64,000 nt of DNA from CAYYFX01 sp964571855 (lineage in GTDB: Bacteria; ARS69), in the NCBI GenBank assembly GCA_964571855.1, contig CAZNDO010000012.1, forward strand, positions 51,794 to 115,793, in the 5' to 3' direction. Under the pieces are notes generated by a model. It did no database searches. It was not told the origin of the DNA and saw nothing but the letters and a program-made list of their open reading frames with translations. Below are positions 8,774 through 17,467 of the stretch, piece after piece (within the stretch, counting starts at the first letter, position 1; each line of letters begins with the position of its first letter). A program made the translations under genes and the position numbers.

Positions 8774-10654
8774 GTGGAGGCCGCGGCCGTCCGGTCCCGC
8801 CGGCTGCACGCGCTGGCCCTCCTCGTCCTGGCGCTCCTCGTGGCCGGGCTGTACGCGCGCACGCTGGACGATCCCTTCCACTTCGACGATCCCGGCGAGC
8901 TCACGTCCACCGTGCGGCAGGCGGCGCCGCGCGTGGCGACGGACCACTACCGCGGCATCGTCGTGCTCTGGCTGTGGGCGTGGAACCACCGGCTCGGCGG
9001 GGAGGACCCGGCCGTGTACCACGCCACGAACGTGGCGCTGCACGCCGGGGCCGTCGCGTGCCTGTACTGGCTGGCGTGGCTCGTGCTGCCGGCGGGCCGC
9101 GCGCGGCGCGGCGCGGCATTCGCCGCCGCGGCCGTGTTCGCCGCGCATCCGCTCGCCACGCAGTCCGTGGCGTACATCACGCAGCGCTCCACCTCCGCCG
9201 CGGCGCTGCTCTTCCTCCTGGCGCTGGCCGGGTGGATCGCGGGGCGCCGCGCGCGCGGTCCCGCGCGATGGGCGTGCTTCGGCCTCGCCCTGGTCGCGCA
9301 CGGCCTGGGACTGTGGACCAAGCACGTGGGCGTCCTCGTGCCGGTGGCGGTGCTGCTGTACGAGCTCCTCTTCGAGGTGCCGCCGCGCCGCCGCGCGCTG
9401 GCCCTGCTCGTCCCCTTCGTGCTCCTCTCCGCACTCCGCGCCGCGCAGTACGTGCCGCGCCTGGAGCGCACGGCGCCGCAGTTCCGTACCGCGGAGGAGG
9501 CGCGCATCCTGCCGCGGCTGCCGCGCACGGTGTACGCACTGTCGCAGCCGCGCTCGGTGCTCGCGTACGCGCGGCTCTTCGTGTGGCCGCGCGGCCAGAA
9601 CCTCGACGCGGACTACGTCCCCGTGCGCTCGCCGGCGGACCCGGCGGCGTGGGCGCCCGCGCTCGTGCTGGTCGCCGGCGCGGCCGCCGCATGGCGCGTG
9701 CGCCGCCGGCAGCCCGCGGTCACGCTCGGTGCCGGCGTGTTCCTCCTGGCGCTCGTGCCCACGTCCACCGTCATCCCCAGCCCGGACGTGTTCTTCGAGC
9801 ACCGCGCGTACCTGCCCATGGCGGGTCTCTGCCTCGCGCTCGGCGCGGGCGTCGCGGCGGGTGCGCGGGCCCGGCCGCGAGCGGCCGCGCTCGCGGTCGC
9901 CGCGGTCCTGCTCGCGCTGTCGGCGGCCACGGTGCGCCGCCTCGCCGTCTGGGACTCGGACCTCGCGCTGTGGGAGGACGCCGTGCGGAAGTCCCCCGCG
10001 AAGGCGCGTCCGCACATCAACTACGCGCTGGCGCTGCAATCCGCCGGCCGGCTGGAGGAAGCCGAGGCGCACTACCGGCGCGGCCTCGCGCTGCGGCCCG
10101 ACTATCCCTTCGCGTTGAACAACCTGGCGAACGTGCTCCGCCGGACGGGCCGGCCGGACGAGGCGCAGCGCCTGCTGGAGCGGTCCATCGAGTTCCGCCC
10201 CGGCTACGTGAGCCCGCGGCTCAACCTGGGCAACCTCGCGATGGACCGCGGCGATCCCGCCGCCGCCGAGGCGTGGTACCGGAGAGCGATCGAACTGGCC
10301 CCGACCGTGAGCGAAGCGCACTACAACCTGGCGAAGGCGCTCGAGCGGCAAGGGAGGCTCGACGACGCGATCGTCGCGTTCGCGCGCGCCGCGGAGCTGC
10401 GGCCGCGCGAGGCGCTGTATGCGAACGATCTCGGCTGCGCGCGGCTCGCGGCGGGGGATGTCGCTGCCGCGGAAGCCGATCTGTTGCGGGCGATCGGGCT
10501 GCGGCCGGACTGGGAGGCGCCCTGGTACAACCTGGGTCTCGTGCGGAAGGCGGCCGGCCGCCCCGACGAGGCGCGCGCGGCGTTCGATCGGGCCCTCTCG
10601 CTCGCGCCGGACCTGGCCCCGGCGCGGGAGCAGCGCGAGGCGCTGCATCCGTAG
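8774..10654 (+). CDS. TMTC/DUF1736-like membrane glycosyltransferase with TPR domain
   Basis: A 626-aa protein starting at GTG, one base after the stop of the upstream gene. The N-terminal ~400 residues are polytopic and start with the family signature FHFDDPGELTSTVRQAAP...DHYRGIVVLWLWAWNHRLGG. They also contain HPLATQSVAYITQRSTSAAALLF and PSPDVFFEHRAYLPMAGL, typical of TMTC-like O-mannosyltransferase relatives of the GT-C fold. Residues ~410-620 hold about six TPRs (YALALQSAGRLEEAEAHYRR, NLANVLRRTGRPDEAQRLLE, NLGNLAMDRGDPAAAEAWYR and so on). The family is linked to protein O-mannosylation in eukaryotes; activity here is inferred. Its closeness to the two secreted proteins makes them conceivable substrates. 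Confidence 0.8.
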   Translation: MEAAAVRSRRLHALALLVLALLVAGLYARTLDDPFHFDDPGELTSTVRQAAPRVATDHYRGIVVLWLWAWNHRLGGEDPAVYHATNVALHAGAVACLYWLAWLVLPAGRARRGAAFAAAAVFAAHPLATQSVAYITQRSTSAAALLFLLALAGWIAGRRARGPARWACFGLALVAHGLGLWTKHVGVLVPVAVLLYELLFEVPPRRRALALLVPFVLLSALRAAQYVPRLERTAPQFRTAEEARILPRLPRTVYALSQPRSVLAYARLFVWPRGQNLDADYVPVRSPADPAAWAPALVLVAGAAAAWRVRRRQPAVTLGAGVFLLALVPTSTVIPSPDVFFEHRAYLPMAGLCLALGAGVAAGARARPRAAALAVAAVLLALSAATVRRLAVWDSDLALWEDAVRKSPAKARPHINYALALQSAGRLEEAEAHYRRGLALRPDYPFALNNLANVLRRTGRPDEAQRLLERSIEFRPGYVSPRLNLGNLAMDRGDPAAAEAWYRRAIELAPTVSEAHYNLAKALERQGRLDDAIVAFARAAELRPREALYANDLGCARLAAGDVAAAEADLLRAIGLRPDWEAPWYNLGLVRKAAGRPDEARAAFDRALSLAPDLAPAREQREALHP

Positions 10655-10708
10655 GAGCGCCGGCGCCGGAAGCGGCACCGGACGCTGCCGCACGCACGCC
10701 GCCGGGAG

Positions 10709-12025
10709 CTAGTGCACGCCGCGCTCGAGATAGGACGTCCACTCGAAGCCCGGGCTGTTCACCGGATCGTGGCACACCGTGCAGCGCTTCGGATTCGCCT
10801 TCAGCGGTCCCGGCGACGCGACGTGCGCCGCGCCCGGACCGTGGCACTCCTCGCACTGCACGTTCAGCCGCGCGGGGTCCATCGAGTCCGCGTCCAGGTA
10901 GAACTTGTCCTTCGCGCCCGTCGTGTGGCAGCCGATGCACCGGGCGTTGTTCCAGTCGTCCGTGACGGCGAGCGTCTCGAACGCGTGCGCGTGCTTCGTG
11001 CGGCTCCACGCCTCCCACTCGCTCTCGTGGCACGCGCGGCAGGATTCCGCGCCCGCGTACTCGCCGTCCGGCACGGCGTCCGGGAACTCCAGCACCTCCA
11101 CCTCCGCGGCGAAGCCGTCGATCACGTCGTCCCGCGGCCCGTCCCGGTGCAGCTCCACGGGGCCGCCGGCGAACCCGGTGATGGCGCCGTCCGGCCCGAG
11201 CGTGAGGCGCAGCACGCCGAAGTGGTCGGACTTCTCGCCGGCGCTGGCGGTGATCACCGCGCCCTCGCGGCGCGGCGTGCCGATCGTGGGGCGGTGGCCC
11301 GGGAGAACCACGTCCGCACCCAGCGCCTCGGCCAGCCGTTGCGATCCCTCCACGCCCGCGTGCGCCAGCAGCACCACGACGTCCGCGCGCTCCCGCAGCT
11401 CCGCCAGCAGTGGCCGCACCTCGGCCGCGGGGTCGCGCAGCTCGATCCGGTGCCGGCGGATCTCCATCTCCCGCAGGCCGAGCACGTCCCCGGCGGGGGA
11501 CACGACCGCCACGAACGCCACGCGCACGCCGCCCCGCTCCACCACGGCGTACGGCTCGAGGATCCGCGCGCCGTCGGCGTCGTACGCGTTCGCGCACAGG
11601 AAGGGGAGGCCGTGCTCGTCCCGCAACCGGCGCAGGAAGTCCGCGCCGAAGGCGAGGTCCGTCTCTCCGGCGGCGAGCGCGTCGTACCCGATGCGGGAGA
11701 GCGCCGTGGTCATGGCCTCGATCTTCAGCTCGCGCAGGCGCGCGGTGGCCTTCTCCGTGGGGGACGCGAACACGTCGCCGGAGGAGCACTTGAAGACCGG
11801 CGCGCCTTCCGCCTCGATCGCCGCGAACTCGGCGGCGCGCCGCGCCAGGCCGCCGGTGTCGCCGCCCTCGCACTCGCACGGCGCGATCTCGGACTGCTCG
11901 TCGGAGGAGTGGAGCAGCACGAACGTGCGCGGCGTGGCGCCGGCGTCGCGCGCCGGCTTCGATCCGGCGCCCGGGAGCACGACGAGCGACATGACCAGGA
12001 GAACGGCGGCAGCACGGGGTGACAT
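10709..12025 (-). CDS. fused metallophosphoesterase-like / tetraheme c-type cytochrome, exported
   Basis: A 438-aa protein with a signal peptide (MSPRAAAVLLVMSLVVLPGAGS). Residues ~35-305 have the layout of the 5'-nucleotidase/SoxB metallophosphoesterase domain (LLHSSDEQSEIAPCECEGGDTGGLARRAA, SSGDVFASPT, AGETDLAFGADFL, VVLLAHAGVEG, VVLPGHRPTIG). Several canonical ligands are altered: the GNHE box reads AGETD and the first His is Gln. Residues ~325-438 contain four CxxCH heme sites (329-333, 363-367, 391-395, 415-419), as in cytochrome c554-type multiheme proteins. A periplasmic redox role is likely; phosphoesterase activity is doubtful. The start is supported by GGAGAG; an in-frame ATG at 12058 is possible. 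It converges with the upstream glycosyltransferase. Confidence 0.85.
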   Translation of the reverse strand: MSPRAAAVLLVMSLVVLPGAGSKPARDAGATPRTFVLLHSSDEQSEIAPCECEGGDTGGLARRAAEFAAIEAEGAPVFKCSSGDVFASPTEKATARLRELKIEAMTTALSRIGYDALAAGETDLAFGADFLRRLRDEHGLPFLCANAYDADGARILEPYAVVERGGVRVAFVAVVSPAGDVLGLREMEIRRHRIELRDPAAEVRPLLAELRERADVVVLLAHAGVEGSQRLAEALGADVVLPGHRPTIGTPRREGAVITASAGEKSDHFGVLRLTLGPDGAITGFAGGPVELHRDGPRDDVIDGFAAEVEVLEFPDAVPDGEYAGAESCRACHESEWEAWSRTKHAHAFETLAVTDDWNNARCIGCHTTGAKDKFYLDADSMDPARLNVQCEECHGPGAAHVASPGPLKANPKRCTVCHDPVNSPGFEWTSYLERGVH

Positions 12026-12137
12026 GCGGAAGCTCTCCGTCAGGAAACGGTCGTCCATCCTACCACGACCCCGCGCGGGTCCTGTGCTAGATTGCGGAGG
12101 ACACGTTCGCCCCCACGACAGCGCCGGAGGCAGCCCC

Positions 12138-13139
12138 ATGAACCAACGACGCTTCGGCGAGCCCATCGACGTCCGCTCCTTCCGGCCCGGGCCCGGGTTC
12201 GGGAGGACGCTGCGGAACATCGGGCTCGCGGTCATCGCCGTCCTCGTCCTCCTCACCGGCTTCTACACCGTGGACCCCGAGGAGATCGGGATCGTGGTGC
12301 GGTTCGGGCAGTACGTCCGCAGCTCGGACCCCGGACTGCACTTCCGCATCCCGCTCGGCGTGGAGCGGGTCATCAAGGTTCCGGTCCAGCGGCAGCTCAA
12401 GGAGGAGTTCGGGTTCCGCACCGTCACGCCGGAGGTCCGCAGCCAGTTCACCACCGCCGGGCTCAGCGAGGAGTCCGATATGCTCACGGGCGACCTGAAC
12501 GCCGCGGTGGTGGAGTGGGTGGTGCAGTACCGCATCGTGGATCCGTTCAAGTACCTGTTCCGCGTGCGCGGCGTGCGCGAGACGTTCCGCGCCATGTCCG
12601 AGGCCGTGATGCGGCAGGTCGTGGGGGATCGCACGGTGAACGAGGTGCTCACCGTGGGTCGCGCCGAGGTGGCGTCGCTGGTGGAGCAGGAGCTGCAGGC
12701 GCTCTGCGAGCAGTACGAAACGGGCATCAAGGTGGACCAGGTGGTGCTGCAGGACGTGAACCCGCCGGATCCGGTGAAGCCCAGCTTCAACGAGGTGAAC
12801 CAGGCGCAGCAGGAGCGCGAGAAGCTCATCAACCAGGCCCAGTCCGAGTACAACCAGGTGATCCCGCGCGCGCGCGGCCAGGCGGAGCAGGCCGTCCAGG
12901 AGGCCGAAGGGTACGCGCTGGATCGCGTGAACCGCGCGCGGGGCGACGCGGCCCGGTTCAAGGCGTACTACGACGCCTACCGGCAGTCCCCCGAGGTCAC
13001 GCGGCGCCGCATCTACCTGGAGACCATGGGCACCGTGCTGCCGCAGGTGCAGCGCAAGGTCATCGTGGACGACGCCATCCGCGGGGTCCTCCCGCTCCTG
13101 AACCTGGACGGCCGTGGCACGGCGGGGGGCGAGCGATGA
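12138..13139 (+). CDS. hflK: HflK-type SPFH/band 7 membrane protein
   Basis: A 333-aa protein with one N-terminal TM segment (NIGLAVIAVLVLLTGFYTV) followed by the SPFH domain: DPEEIGIVVRFGQYVRSSDPGLHFRIPLGVERV, TGDLNAAVVEWVVQYRIVDPFKYLF, VVLQDVNPPDPVKPSFNEVNQAQQ. A long charged helical stalk follows. HflK pairs with HflC to encase the FtsH protease in the inner membrane and modulate its activity. The stop overlaps the hflC ATG as ATGA. An extended -10-like TGCTAGATT sits at 12085-12093, and GGAGG precedes the start. Confidence 0.93.
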   Translation: MNQRRFGEPIDVRSFRPGPGFGRTLRNIGLAVIAVLVLLTGFYTVDPEEIGIVVRFGQYVRSSDPGLHFRIPLGVERVIKVPVQRQLKEEFGFRTVTPEVRSQFTTAGLSEESDMLTGDLNAAVVEWVVQYRIVDPFKYLFRVRGVRETFRAMSEAVMRQVVGDRTVNEVLTVGRAEVASLVEQELQALCEQYETGIKVDQVVLQDVNPPDPVKPSFNEVNQAQQEREKLINQAQSEYNQVIPRARGQAEQAVQEAEGYALDRVNRARGDAARFKAYYDAYRQSPEVTRRRIYLETMGTVLPQVQRKVIVDDAIRGVLPLLNLDGRGTAGGER

Positions 13140-14068
13140 GGGCGCTGCTGAACGTCGCGGGGGTGGTCCTGGCGCTCGTCCTGCTCACGTCGTTCTACGT
13201 GGTGAACGAGTGGGAGCAGGTCATCATCACGCAGTTCGGCCGACCGGTGGGCGAGCCGGTGAACACGCCGGGCATGAAGCTGCGCGTGCCGCTCATCCAG
13301 AAGGTGCACCGCTTCGAGAAGCGGTTCCTGGAGTGGGACGGCGACGCGAACCAGCTTCCCACCAAGGACAAGCGGTTCATCTGGGTGGACACGTACGCGC
13401 GCTGGCGCATCACGGATCCGCTCCTGTACTTCCAGCGCCTGCGGGACGAGCGGGGCGCGCAGACCCGGCTGGACGACATCCTGGACGGCGAGACCCGCAA
13501 CGCCATCGCGAACCACGACCTCGTGGAGCTGATCCGCACGTCGAACCGGGAGCCCGCGAAGGACGAGTTCGAGGTGGAGGAGTCGCAGCTGGACTCCATC
13601 GCCGTGGGGCGCGAGTCCATCCGCCGCGAGGTGCTCGCGAAGGCGCAGAGTCGCACGTCGGACCTGGGCATCGAGATCCTGGACGTGCGCTTCAAGCGCA
13701 TCAACTACGTGCAGGAAGTGCAGTCCAAGGTGAACGAGCGCATGATCGCGGAGCGGCGGCGCATCGCCGACCGCTTCCGCAGCGAGGGCGAGGGCGAGGC
13801 CTCGCGCATCCAGGGCGAGCGGGAGCGGGACCTCAAGGTCATCCAGTCCGAGGCGTACCGCCAGGCGGAGGAGATCCGCGGCAAGGCGGACGCCGAGGCC
13901 AGCCGCATCTACGCGGAGGCGTTCGACCGCTCGCCGGACTCGCGCGCGTTCTACGAGTTCCTGAAGACGATGGAGACGTACCAGGCCACGATCGACAGCA
14001 CCACCACGCTCGTGCTGTCCACGGACGGGGACTTCACGAAGTTCCTGGACCGGGCCGCGGGCCGTTAG
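13136..14068 (+). CDS. hflC: HflC-type SPFH/band 7 membrane protein
   Basis: A 310-aa protein with an N-terminal TM (LLNVAGVVLALVLLTSFYVV) and an SPFH domain (NEWEQVIITQFGRPVGEPVNTPGMKLRVPLIQKVHRFEKR). HflC hallmarks include WDGDANQLPTKDKRFIWVDTYARWRITDPLLYF and DVRFKRINYVQEVQSKVNERMIAERRRIADRFRSEGEGEA. It partners HflK around FtsH. Coupled to hflK by a 4-bp overlap; no ftsH is present in the window. Confidence 0.93.
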   Translation: MRALLNVAGVVLALVLLTSFYVVNEWEQVIITQFGRPVGEPVNTPGMKLRVPLIQKVHRFEKRFLEWDGDANQLPTKDKRFIWVDTYARWRITDPLLYFQRLRDERGAQTRLDDILDGETRNAIANHDLVELIRTSNREPAKDEFEVEESQLDSIAVGRESIRREVLAKAQSRTSDLGIEILDVRFKRINYVQEVQSKVNERMIAERRRIADRFRSEGEGEASRIQGERERDLKVIQSEAYRQAEEIRGKADAEASRIYAEAFDRSPDSRAFYEFLKTMETYQATIDSTTTLVLSTDGDFTKFLDRAAGR

Positions 14069-14079
14069 GCGGGGGCGCG

Positions 14080-14535
14080 GTGCCCGCCGTCTACGTGGAT
14101 GCCGACGCCTGCCCGGTGAAGGACGAGGTGTACCGCGTCGCCGCGCGCTACGCGTGGAAGGTGTTCGTGGTGTCGAACGGCTTCCTGCGCACGCCGCGCG
14201 ACGGCGACGTGGAGCTCGTCACCGTGCCCGGCGGCTTCGACGCGGCGGACGACTGGATCGCGGAGCGCGCGGGCGCGGGCGACGTGGTGGTCTGCACGGA
14301 CATCCCGCTCGCGGCGCGCTGCCTGGAGCGCGGGGCCGCGGTGCTGCGGCCCAACGGCAGGCGCTTCACGGAGGACAACATCGGGGACGCGCTCGCGAGC
14401 CGCGAGCTCCTCGCGAACCTGCGGGACATGGGCGCGGTGGGCGGCGGGCCGCCGCCGTTCGACAAGCGGGACCGCTCGAACTTCCTGCAGAGGCTGGACC
14501 AGGTGATCCAGGAGATCCGGAGGACGTCCGCGTGA
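14080..14535 (+). CDS. YaiI/YqxD (DUF188) family protein
   Basis: A 151-aa protein from GTG at 14080. The signature YVDADACPVKDEVYRVA, the GFDAADDWIAERAGAGDVVVCTDIPLAARCLERGA segment and GRRFTEDNIGDALASR identify DUF188. This is a PIN-like fold family with conserved acidic residues and no established substrate. It lies 11 bp after hflC and overlaps the next gene by 4 bp (GTGA), so all four genes probably form one transcript. Confidence 0.9.
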   Translation: MPAVYVDADACPVKDEVYRVAARYAWKVFVVSNGFLRTPRDGDVELVTVPGGFDAADDWIAERAGAGDVVVCTDIPLAARCLERGAAVLRPNGRRFTEDNIGDALASRELLANLRDMGAVGGGPPPFDKRDRSNFLQRLDQVIQEIRRTSA

Positions 14536-15131
14536 TCGCCGCCCCGGCGGCGGCGCGCTGGGTGGTCGTGGCGGCGTGGGCGGCGGCCCTCGTGAGCCTC
14601 GCGTGGCGCGCGCGGGCCCGGCGCTCAACCGAGCGGCGGCGCGATCCCGTGTCGCTCGCGGGGCTGGCGCTGGAGTTCGCCGCGTTCGCCGGGCTGTACG
14701 TCCTGCGGGATCCCGCGCGCGCGCTCCCCGCCGCGGCGCCGGAACCGGTCGCGTGGATCGTGGTGGCGCTGGCCGCGCTGCTGCTCGCCGGGTCGGTCGT
14801 CCTGGCGGATCGCGCGCTGGCGCTTCTCGGGGCGCAGTGGCGCGTGGTGGCGTCCGTGGCGGCGGAGGACCGCCTGGTCATGGACGGCCCCTACGCGCGC
14901 GTGCGCCACCCCGTGTACACCGCGATGCTCGGCATGCTCGCGGGCACGGGCGTGCTGCTGGCCGCGCCGGCGGTGGTCGCCGGCGCCGCCGCCGTGTACC
15001 TCGCGGGGACTGCCATCCGCATCCGCGCCGAGGATCGGCTCCTGCGGGCGCGCTTCGGCGCGGCGCACGAGGCCTTCGCGCGCGAGGTGCCGGCGCTGCT
15101 CCCGCGGTGGAGCTCCGGGCGCGCGCGCTGA
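14532..15131 (+). CDS. isoprenylcysteine carboxyl methyltransferase-type membrane protein
   Basis: A 199-aa protein with about four to five TM segments. The C-terminal half carries the ICMT/PEMT-like SAM-binding signature VMDGPYARVRHPVYTAMLGMLAG plus RIRAEDRLLRARFGAAHEAFAREVPALLP. Bacterial members methylate varied small or membrane substrates, so the target is unknown. The GTG start overlaps the DUF188 stop. It ends 34 bp from the convergent toxin gene. Confidence 0.85.
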   Translation: MIAAPAAARWVVVAAWAAALVSLAWRARARRSTERRRDPVSLAGLALEFAAFAGLYVLRDPARALPAAAPEPVAWIVVALAALLLAGSVVLADRALALLGAQWRVVASVAAEDRLVMDGPYARVRHPVYTAMLGMLAGTGVLLAAPAVVAGAAAVYLAGTAIRIRAEDRLLRARFGAAHEAFAREVPALLPRWSSGRAR

Positions 15132-15165
15132 TCCGTCCCGAGGAGGTGTCGAGGGCTCGCCGATG

Positions 15166-15795
15166 TCAGGGGAGGACGACCCGGTGCGCGGCCCGGACGA
15201 AGAAGCGCTTGCACTCGTCCCACCGGAACGGCGCGATCATCGTGGGCTCCGGCTCCGCCTCGGCATCCTCGAACCACGTCAGGCTGCGCAGGATGTGTCC
15301 GGCGTTGACGCGCCCCTCGCCGTAGCGGCGATCCAGGAGCCCGAAGTAGTGCGTGAGCGGGAGGCCGTCGCGCAGGAGGAAGTAGAGATCCACGAAGTCC
15401 TTCCGGCTCCCCCGGCCGGCGATCGCCACCAGCTTCATCAGGGCGATGTCCACGGGGTCCGCGACCGCGAAGGACCGGAACGGGCGGGTCGGCTCGAGGA
15501 AGGGCTCCGGCACGACGAAGAACGACACCTTGACGCCGCGCACGCGGGCGGTGAGGTCATGCTCGCCGCTCCGCACGTGCTCGTAGCGCCCGACCGCCGC
15601 GACACGGTCCGCGAGCGAGGACACATCCAGTCCGTCCGTCCGGAAGAAGTCGAAGTCCTCGGACCGCCGATGCCCGAGGTGCAGGGCCAGCCCCGTTCCT
15701 CCCGCGAGGACCCAGCCGTCCAGCAGGGAGGGATCCGAGCGCCCTATCGCATCCAGGAGCCTTCGGCTTCCCGTCGGGAGAACCTTCTCGTGCAC
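15166..15795 (-). CDS. AbiEii/AbiGii-type nucleotidyltransferase toxin
   Basis: A 209-aa protein. The motif LLDGWVLAGGTGLALHLGHRRSEDFDFFRTDGLD matches the nucleotidyltransferase core of AbiEii toxins (GGT, then HR-S-D-DFF). It also has VKVSFFVVPEPF and DIALMKLVAIAGRGSRKDFVDLYFLL, normal for this family. Family members block growth, in some cases by modifying tRNA. GTG at 15795 is the most likely start. The gene overlaps the end of the antitoxin gene by 52 bp, and the longer reading further upstream is only a shadow of that gene. Confidence 0.85.
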   Translation of the reverse strand: MHEKVLPTGSRRLLDAIGRSDPSLLDGWVLAGGTGLALHLGHRRSEDFDFFRTDGLDVSSLADRVAAVGRYEHVRSGEHDLTARVRGVKVSFFVVPEPFLEPTRPFRSFAVADPVDIALMKLVAIAGRGSRKDFVDLYFLLRDGLPLTHYFGLLDRRYGEGRVNAGHILRSLTWFEDAEAEPEPTMIAPFRWDECKRFFVRAAHRVVLP

Positions 15796-16265
15796 TCGCG
15801 ACCCTCCAACGCCAGCATGGCCTCCCAGAACGCCCTGGTCTTCCGCGACTCGAAGGGAGCCCGCGACACCTCGTCCAGGAACCGTTCCCGTCCGTAGTGC
15901 GCCTCCAGGAGCCGGACATCCTCCAGCGTGCCGTGCTCGAGGACCCGTCCGACGACCCATGCCGGATAGCGCTCGAGGTCCGCGGGGCGAAGCCGGCGAT
16001 CCCAGAACAGCCGCTTGAGCCGCGCCACGGGACCGGCCGCCTCGCGGGCCCGGGGGCGAGGGATCGGCAGGAATCGCACATCGAGGCGGCATCCCAGGGC
16101 GGTCGCCAGCTTGCCGAGCGTGGTCACCTCGAACCGCCGCCAGCCGCTCTCGTACCGGTGGATCGTGGGGGCGGACGTCCCGGCACGCCGTGCCAGCTCC
16201 GCAAGGGTCCACCCGCGCTGCTGCCGGAGGCGGCGGATTCCCGGGCCGATCTCATCCGGTCGCAT
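15744..16265 (-). CDS. XRE-family antitoxin/regulator of the AbiEii toxin
   Basis: A 173-aa protein with an N-terminal helix-turn-helix (IRRLRQQRGWTLAELARRAGTSAPTIHRYESG, ~residues 10-45). A C-terminal domain commonly paired with AbiEii toxins follows: LRPADLERYPAWVVGRVLEHGTLEDVRLL, ERFLDEVSRAPFESRKTRAFWEAML. It precedes and overlaps the toxin, the usual order for antitoxin first. The ATG at 16265 lies at the predicted transcription start, so the mRNA would be leaderless. An inverted repeat lies over its promoter, consistent with autorepression. Confidence 0.85.
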   Translation of the reverse strand: MRPDEIGPGIRRLRQQRGWTLAELARRAGTSAPTIHRYESGWRRFEVTTLGKLATALGCRLDVRFLPIPRPRAREAAGPVARLKRLFWDRRLRPADLERYPAWVVGRVLEHGTLEDVRLLEAHYGRERFLDEVSRAPFESRKTRAFWEAMLALEGRECTRRFSRREAEGSWMR

Positions 16266-16300
16266 GGGATTATCCTATGTGATAATGCAGCGTCCGTCAA
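16266..16300 (-). promoter_or_regulatory. promoter and operator of the toxin-antitoxin pair
   Basis: On the minus strand: -35 TTGACG (16300-16295), a 17-bp spacer, -10 TAGGAT (16277-16272). The inverted repeat ATTATC-N6-GATAAT (16269-16286) covers the -10 and is a good site for the XRE protein. The expected start point is about 16265, the A of the antitoxin ATG. The -35 overlaps the stop of the upstream DMT gene. Confidence 0.7.
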
Positions 16301-17253
16301 GTCGCCCGGTCGATCCCCGGGCGCGCCGCCGCGGGCCGCGGCGCGCGCCGCTCCGAGGTGATGGCCACCACCGACGCCACGATGATCGCGGTGGCCGCGA
16401 GCGTCCGCGGCGCGAGGGTCTCCCCGCCGAGCGTCACGCCCAGCAGCACGGCCACCGCCGGGTTCACGAAGGCGTACGTGGCCACCTTGGACGGGGACAC
16501 GACCTGCAGCAGCCACACGTACGCGGTGAAGCCCACGATCGATCCGAAGAAGACGAGGTACAGCAGCGCGAGCACCGAGCGCGTCGAGACGGTCTCGAGG
16601 TGCACGCGCGACGCCTCTCCCGCCAGCAGCCCCGCGAGCACGAGCCCCGCCGCGCCCGCGAGCATCTGCATCCCGGTGGAGAGCAGCCGATCGCGCGGGA
16701 GCTTCGCGCGGCGCGAGTACAGGGAGCCCGCCGCCCAGAGCAGCGCCGCGCAGATCAGCGCGAACGCCCCGGCCAGCGCGTGCGCGCTCGCCGCCAGCTC
16801 GCCGCGCGGCTCCACGAGGAGCGCCACCCCGCACAGCCCCAGCCCGATCCCCGCCCAGCCGCGCGCATGCGGGCGCGTGGCCGGATCGATCACGCCGTTC
16901 AGGAGCGCCATCCACAGCGGCACGGTGGCCACGAGCAGCGCGGCGAGCCCGGACGGGACCCACTGCTCCGCCCACGTGACGAGGCCGTTCCCGCCGAGCA
17001 GCAGCAGGAGCCCCACGACCGTCGCGTCGCGGACCTGCTCCCGGGTGGGGCGGACCGGCCGGGAGCGCGCCACCCACGCCACCAGGATGATCCCCGATGC
17101 GAAGTGCCGCGCGCCCGCCATCAGGAGCGGCGGGAGCGTCTCCACGGCGAAGCGGATCGCGAGGTAGGTGGAGCCCCAGATGACGTAGATCGCGAGGAAC
17201 GCGACCGCGATCTTCAGGTTGCTCGGGCGGACGGCGTCGCCGGCAGCGTTCAT
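16297..17253 (-). CDS. EamA/DMT-family exporter (YedA-like)
   Basis: A 318-aa protein with ten predicted TM helices in two EamA halves. The first half begins with the family opening FLAIYVIWGSTYLAIRFAVETLPPLLMAGARH and LLLLGGNGLVTWAEQWVPSGLAALLVATVPLWMALL. The second half has LVFFGSIVGFTAYVWLL and PSKVATYAFVNPAVAVLLGVTLGGETL. These proteins export small metabolites; the substrate cannot be read from sequence. Its 3' end carries the -35 of the downstream toxin-antitoxin promoter, and it is divergent from the amidase gene. Confidence 0.9.
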   Translation of the reverse strand: MNAAGDAVRPSNLKIAVAFLAIYVIWGSTYLAIRFAVETLPPLLMAGARHFASGIILVAWVARSRPVRPTREQVRDATVVGLLLLLGGNGLVTWAEQWVPSGLAALLVATVPLWMALLNGVIDPATRPHARGWAGIGLGLCGVALLVEPRGELAASAHALAGAFALICAALLWAAGSLYSRRAKLPRDRLLSTGMQMLAGAAGLVLAGLLAGEASRVHLETVSTRSVLALLYLVFFGSIVGFTAYVWLLQVVSPSKVATYAFVNPAVAVLLGVTLGGETLAPRTLAATAIIVASVVAITSERRAPRPAAARPGIDRAT

Positions 17254-17387
17254 GGAAGGTCCTCCGCGAAGCCGGGCAGACTACCCGAACCCGGGCGCGG
17301 CCGGCGGCCGATTCCGGACCTCGTCGCCGCCGGTCGTCCCCGCGGAACCGTCGCGCGGCCCGCGGGTAGACGGGCCGAGAGCGCGCC

Positions 17388-17417
17388 TTGACACCTCCTC
17401 CGCACGGTTCCTAGGCT
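17388..17417 (+). promoter_or_regulatory. promoter of the amidase/phosphofructokinase operon
   Basis: A perfect -35 TTGACA (17388-17393), 18 bp, then TAGGCT (17412-17417). The start point would be ~43 nt before the TTG start of the amidase gene. It lies in the 214-bp divergent gap, in which I see no other feature. Confidence 0.6.
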
Positions 17418-17467
17418 TCCCTCGACGCCGTACAGGTCCGCCCCGAGTTCCCGCGGAGAGCCCCGAA

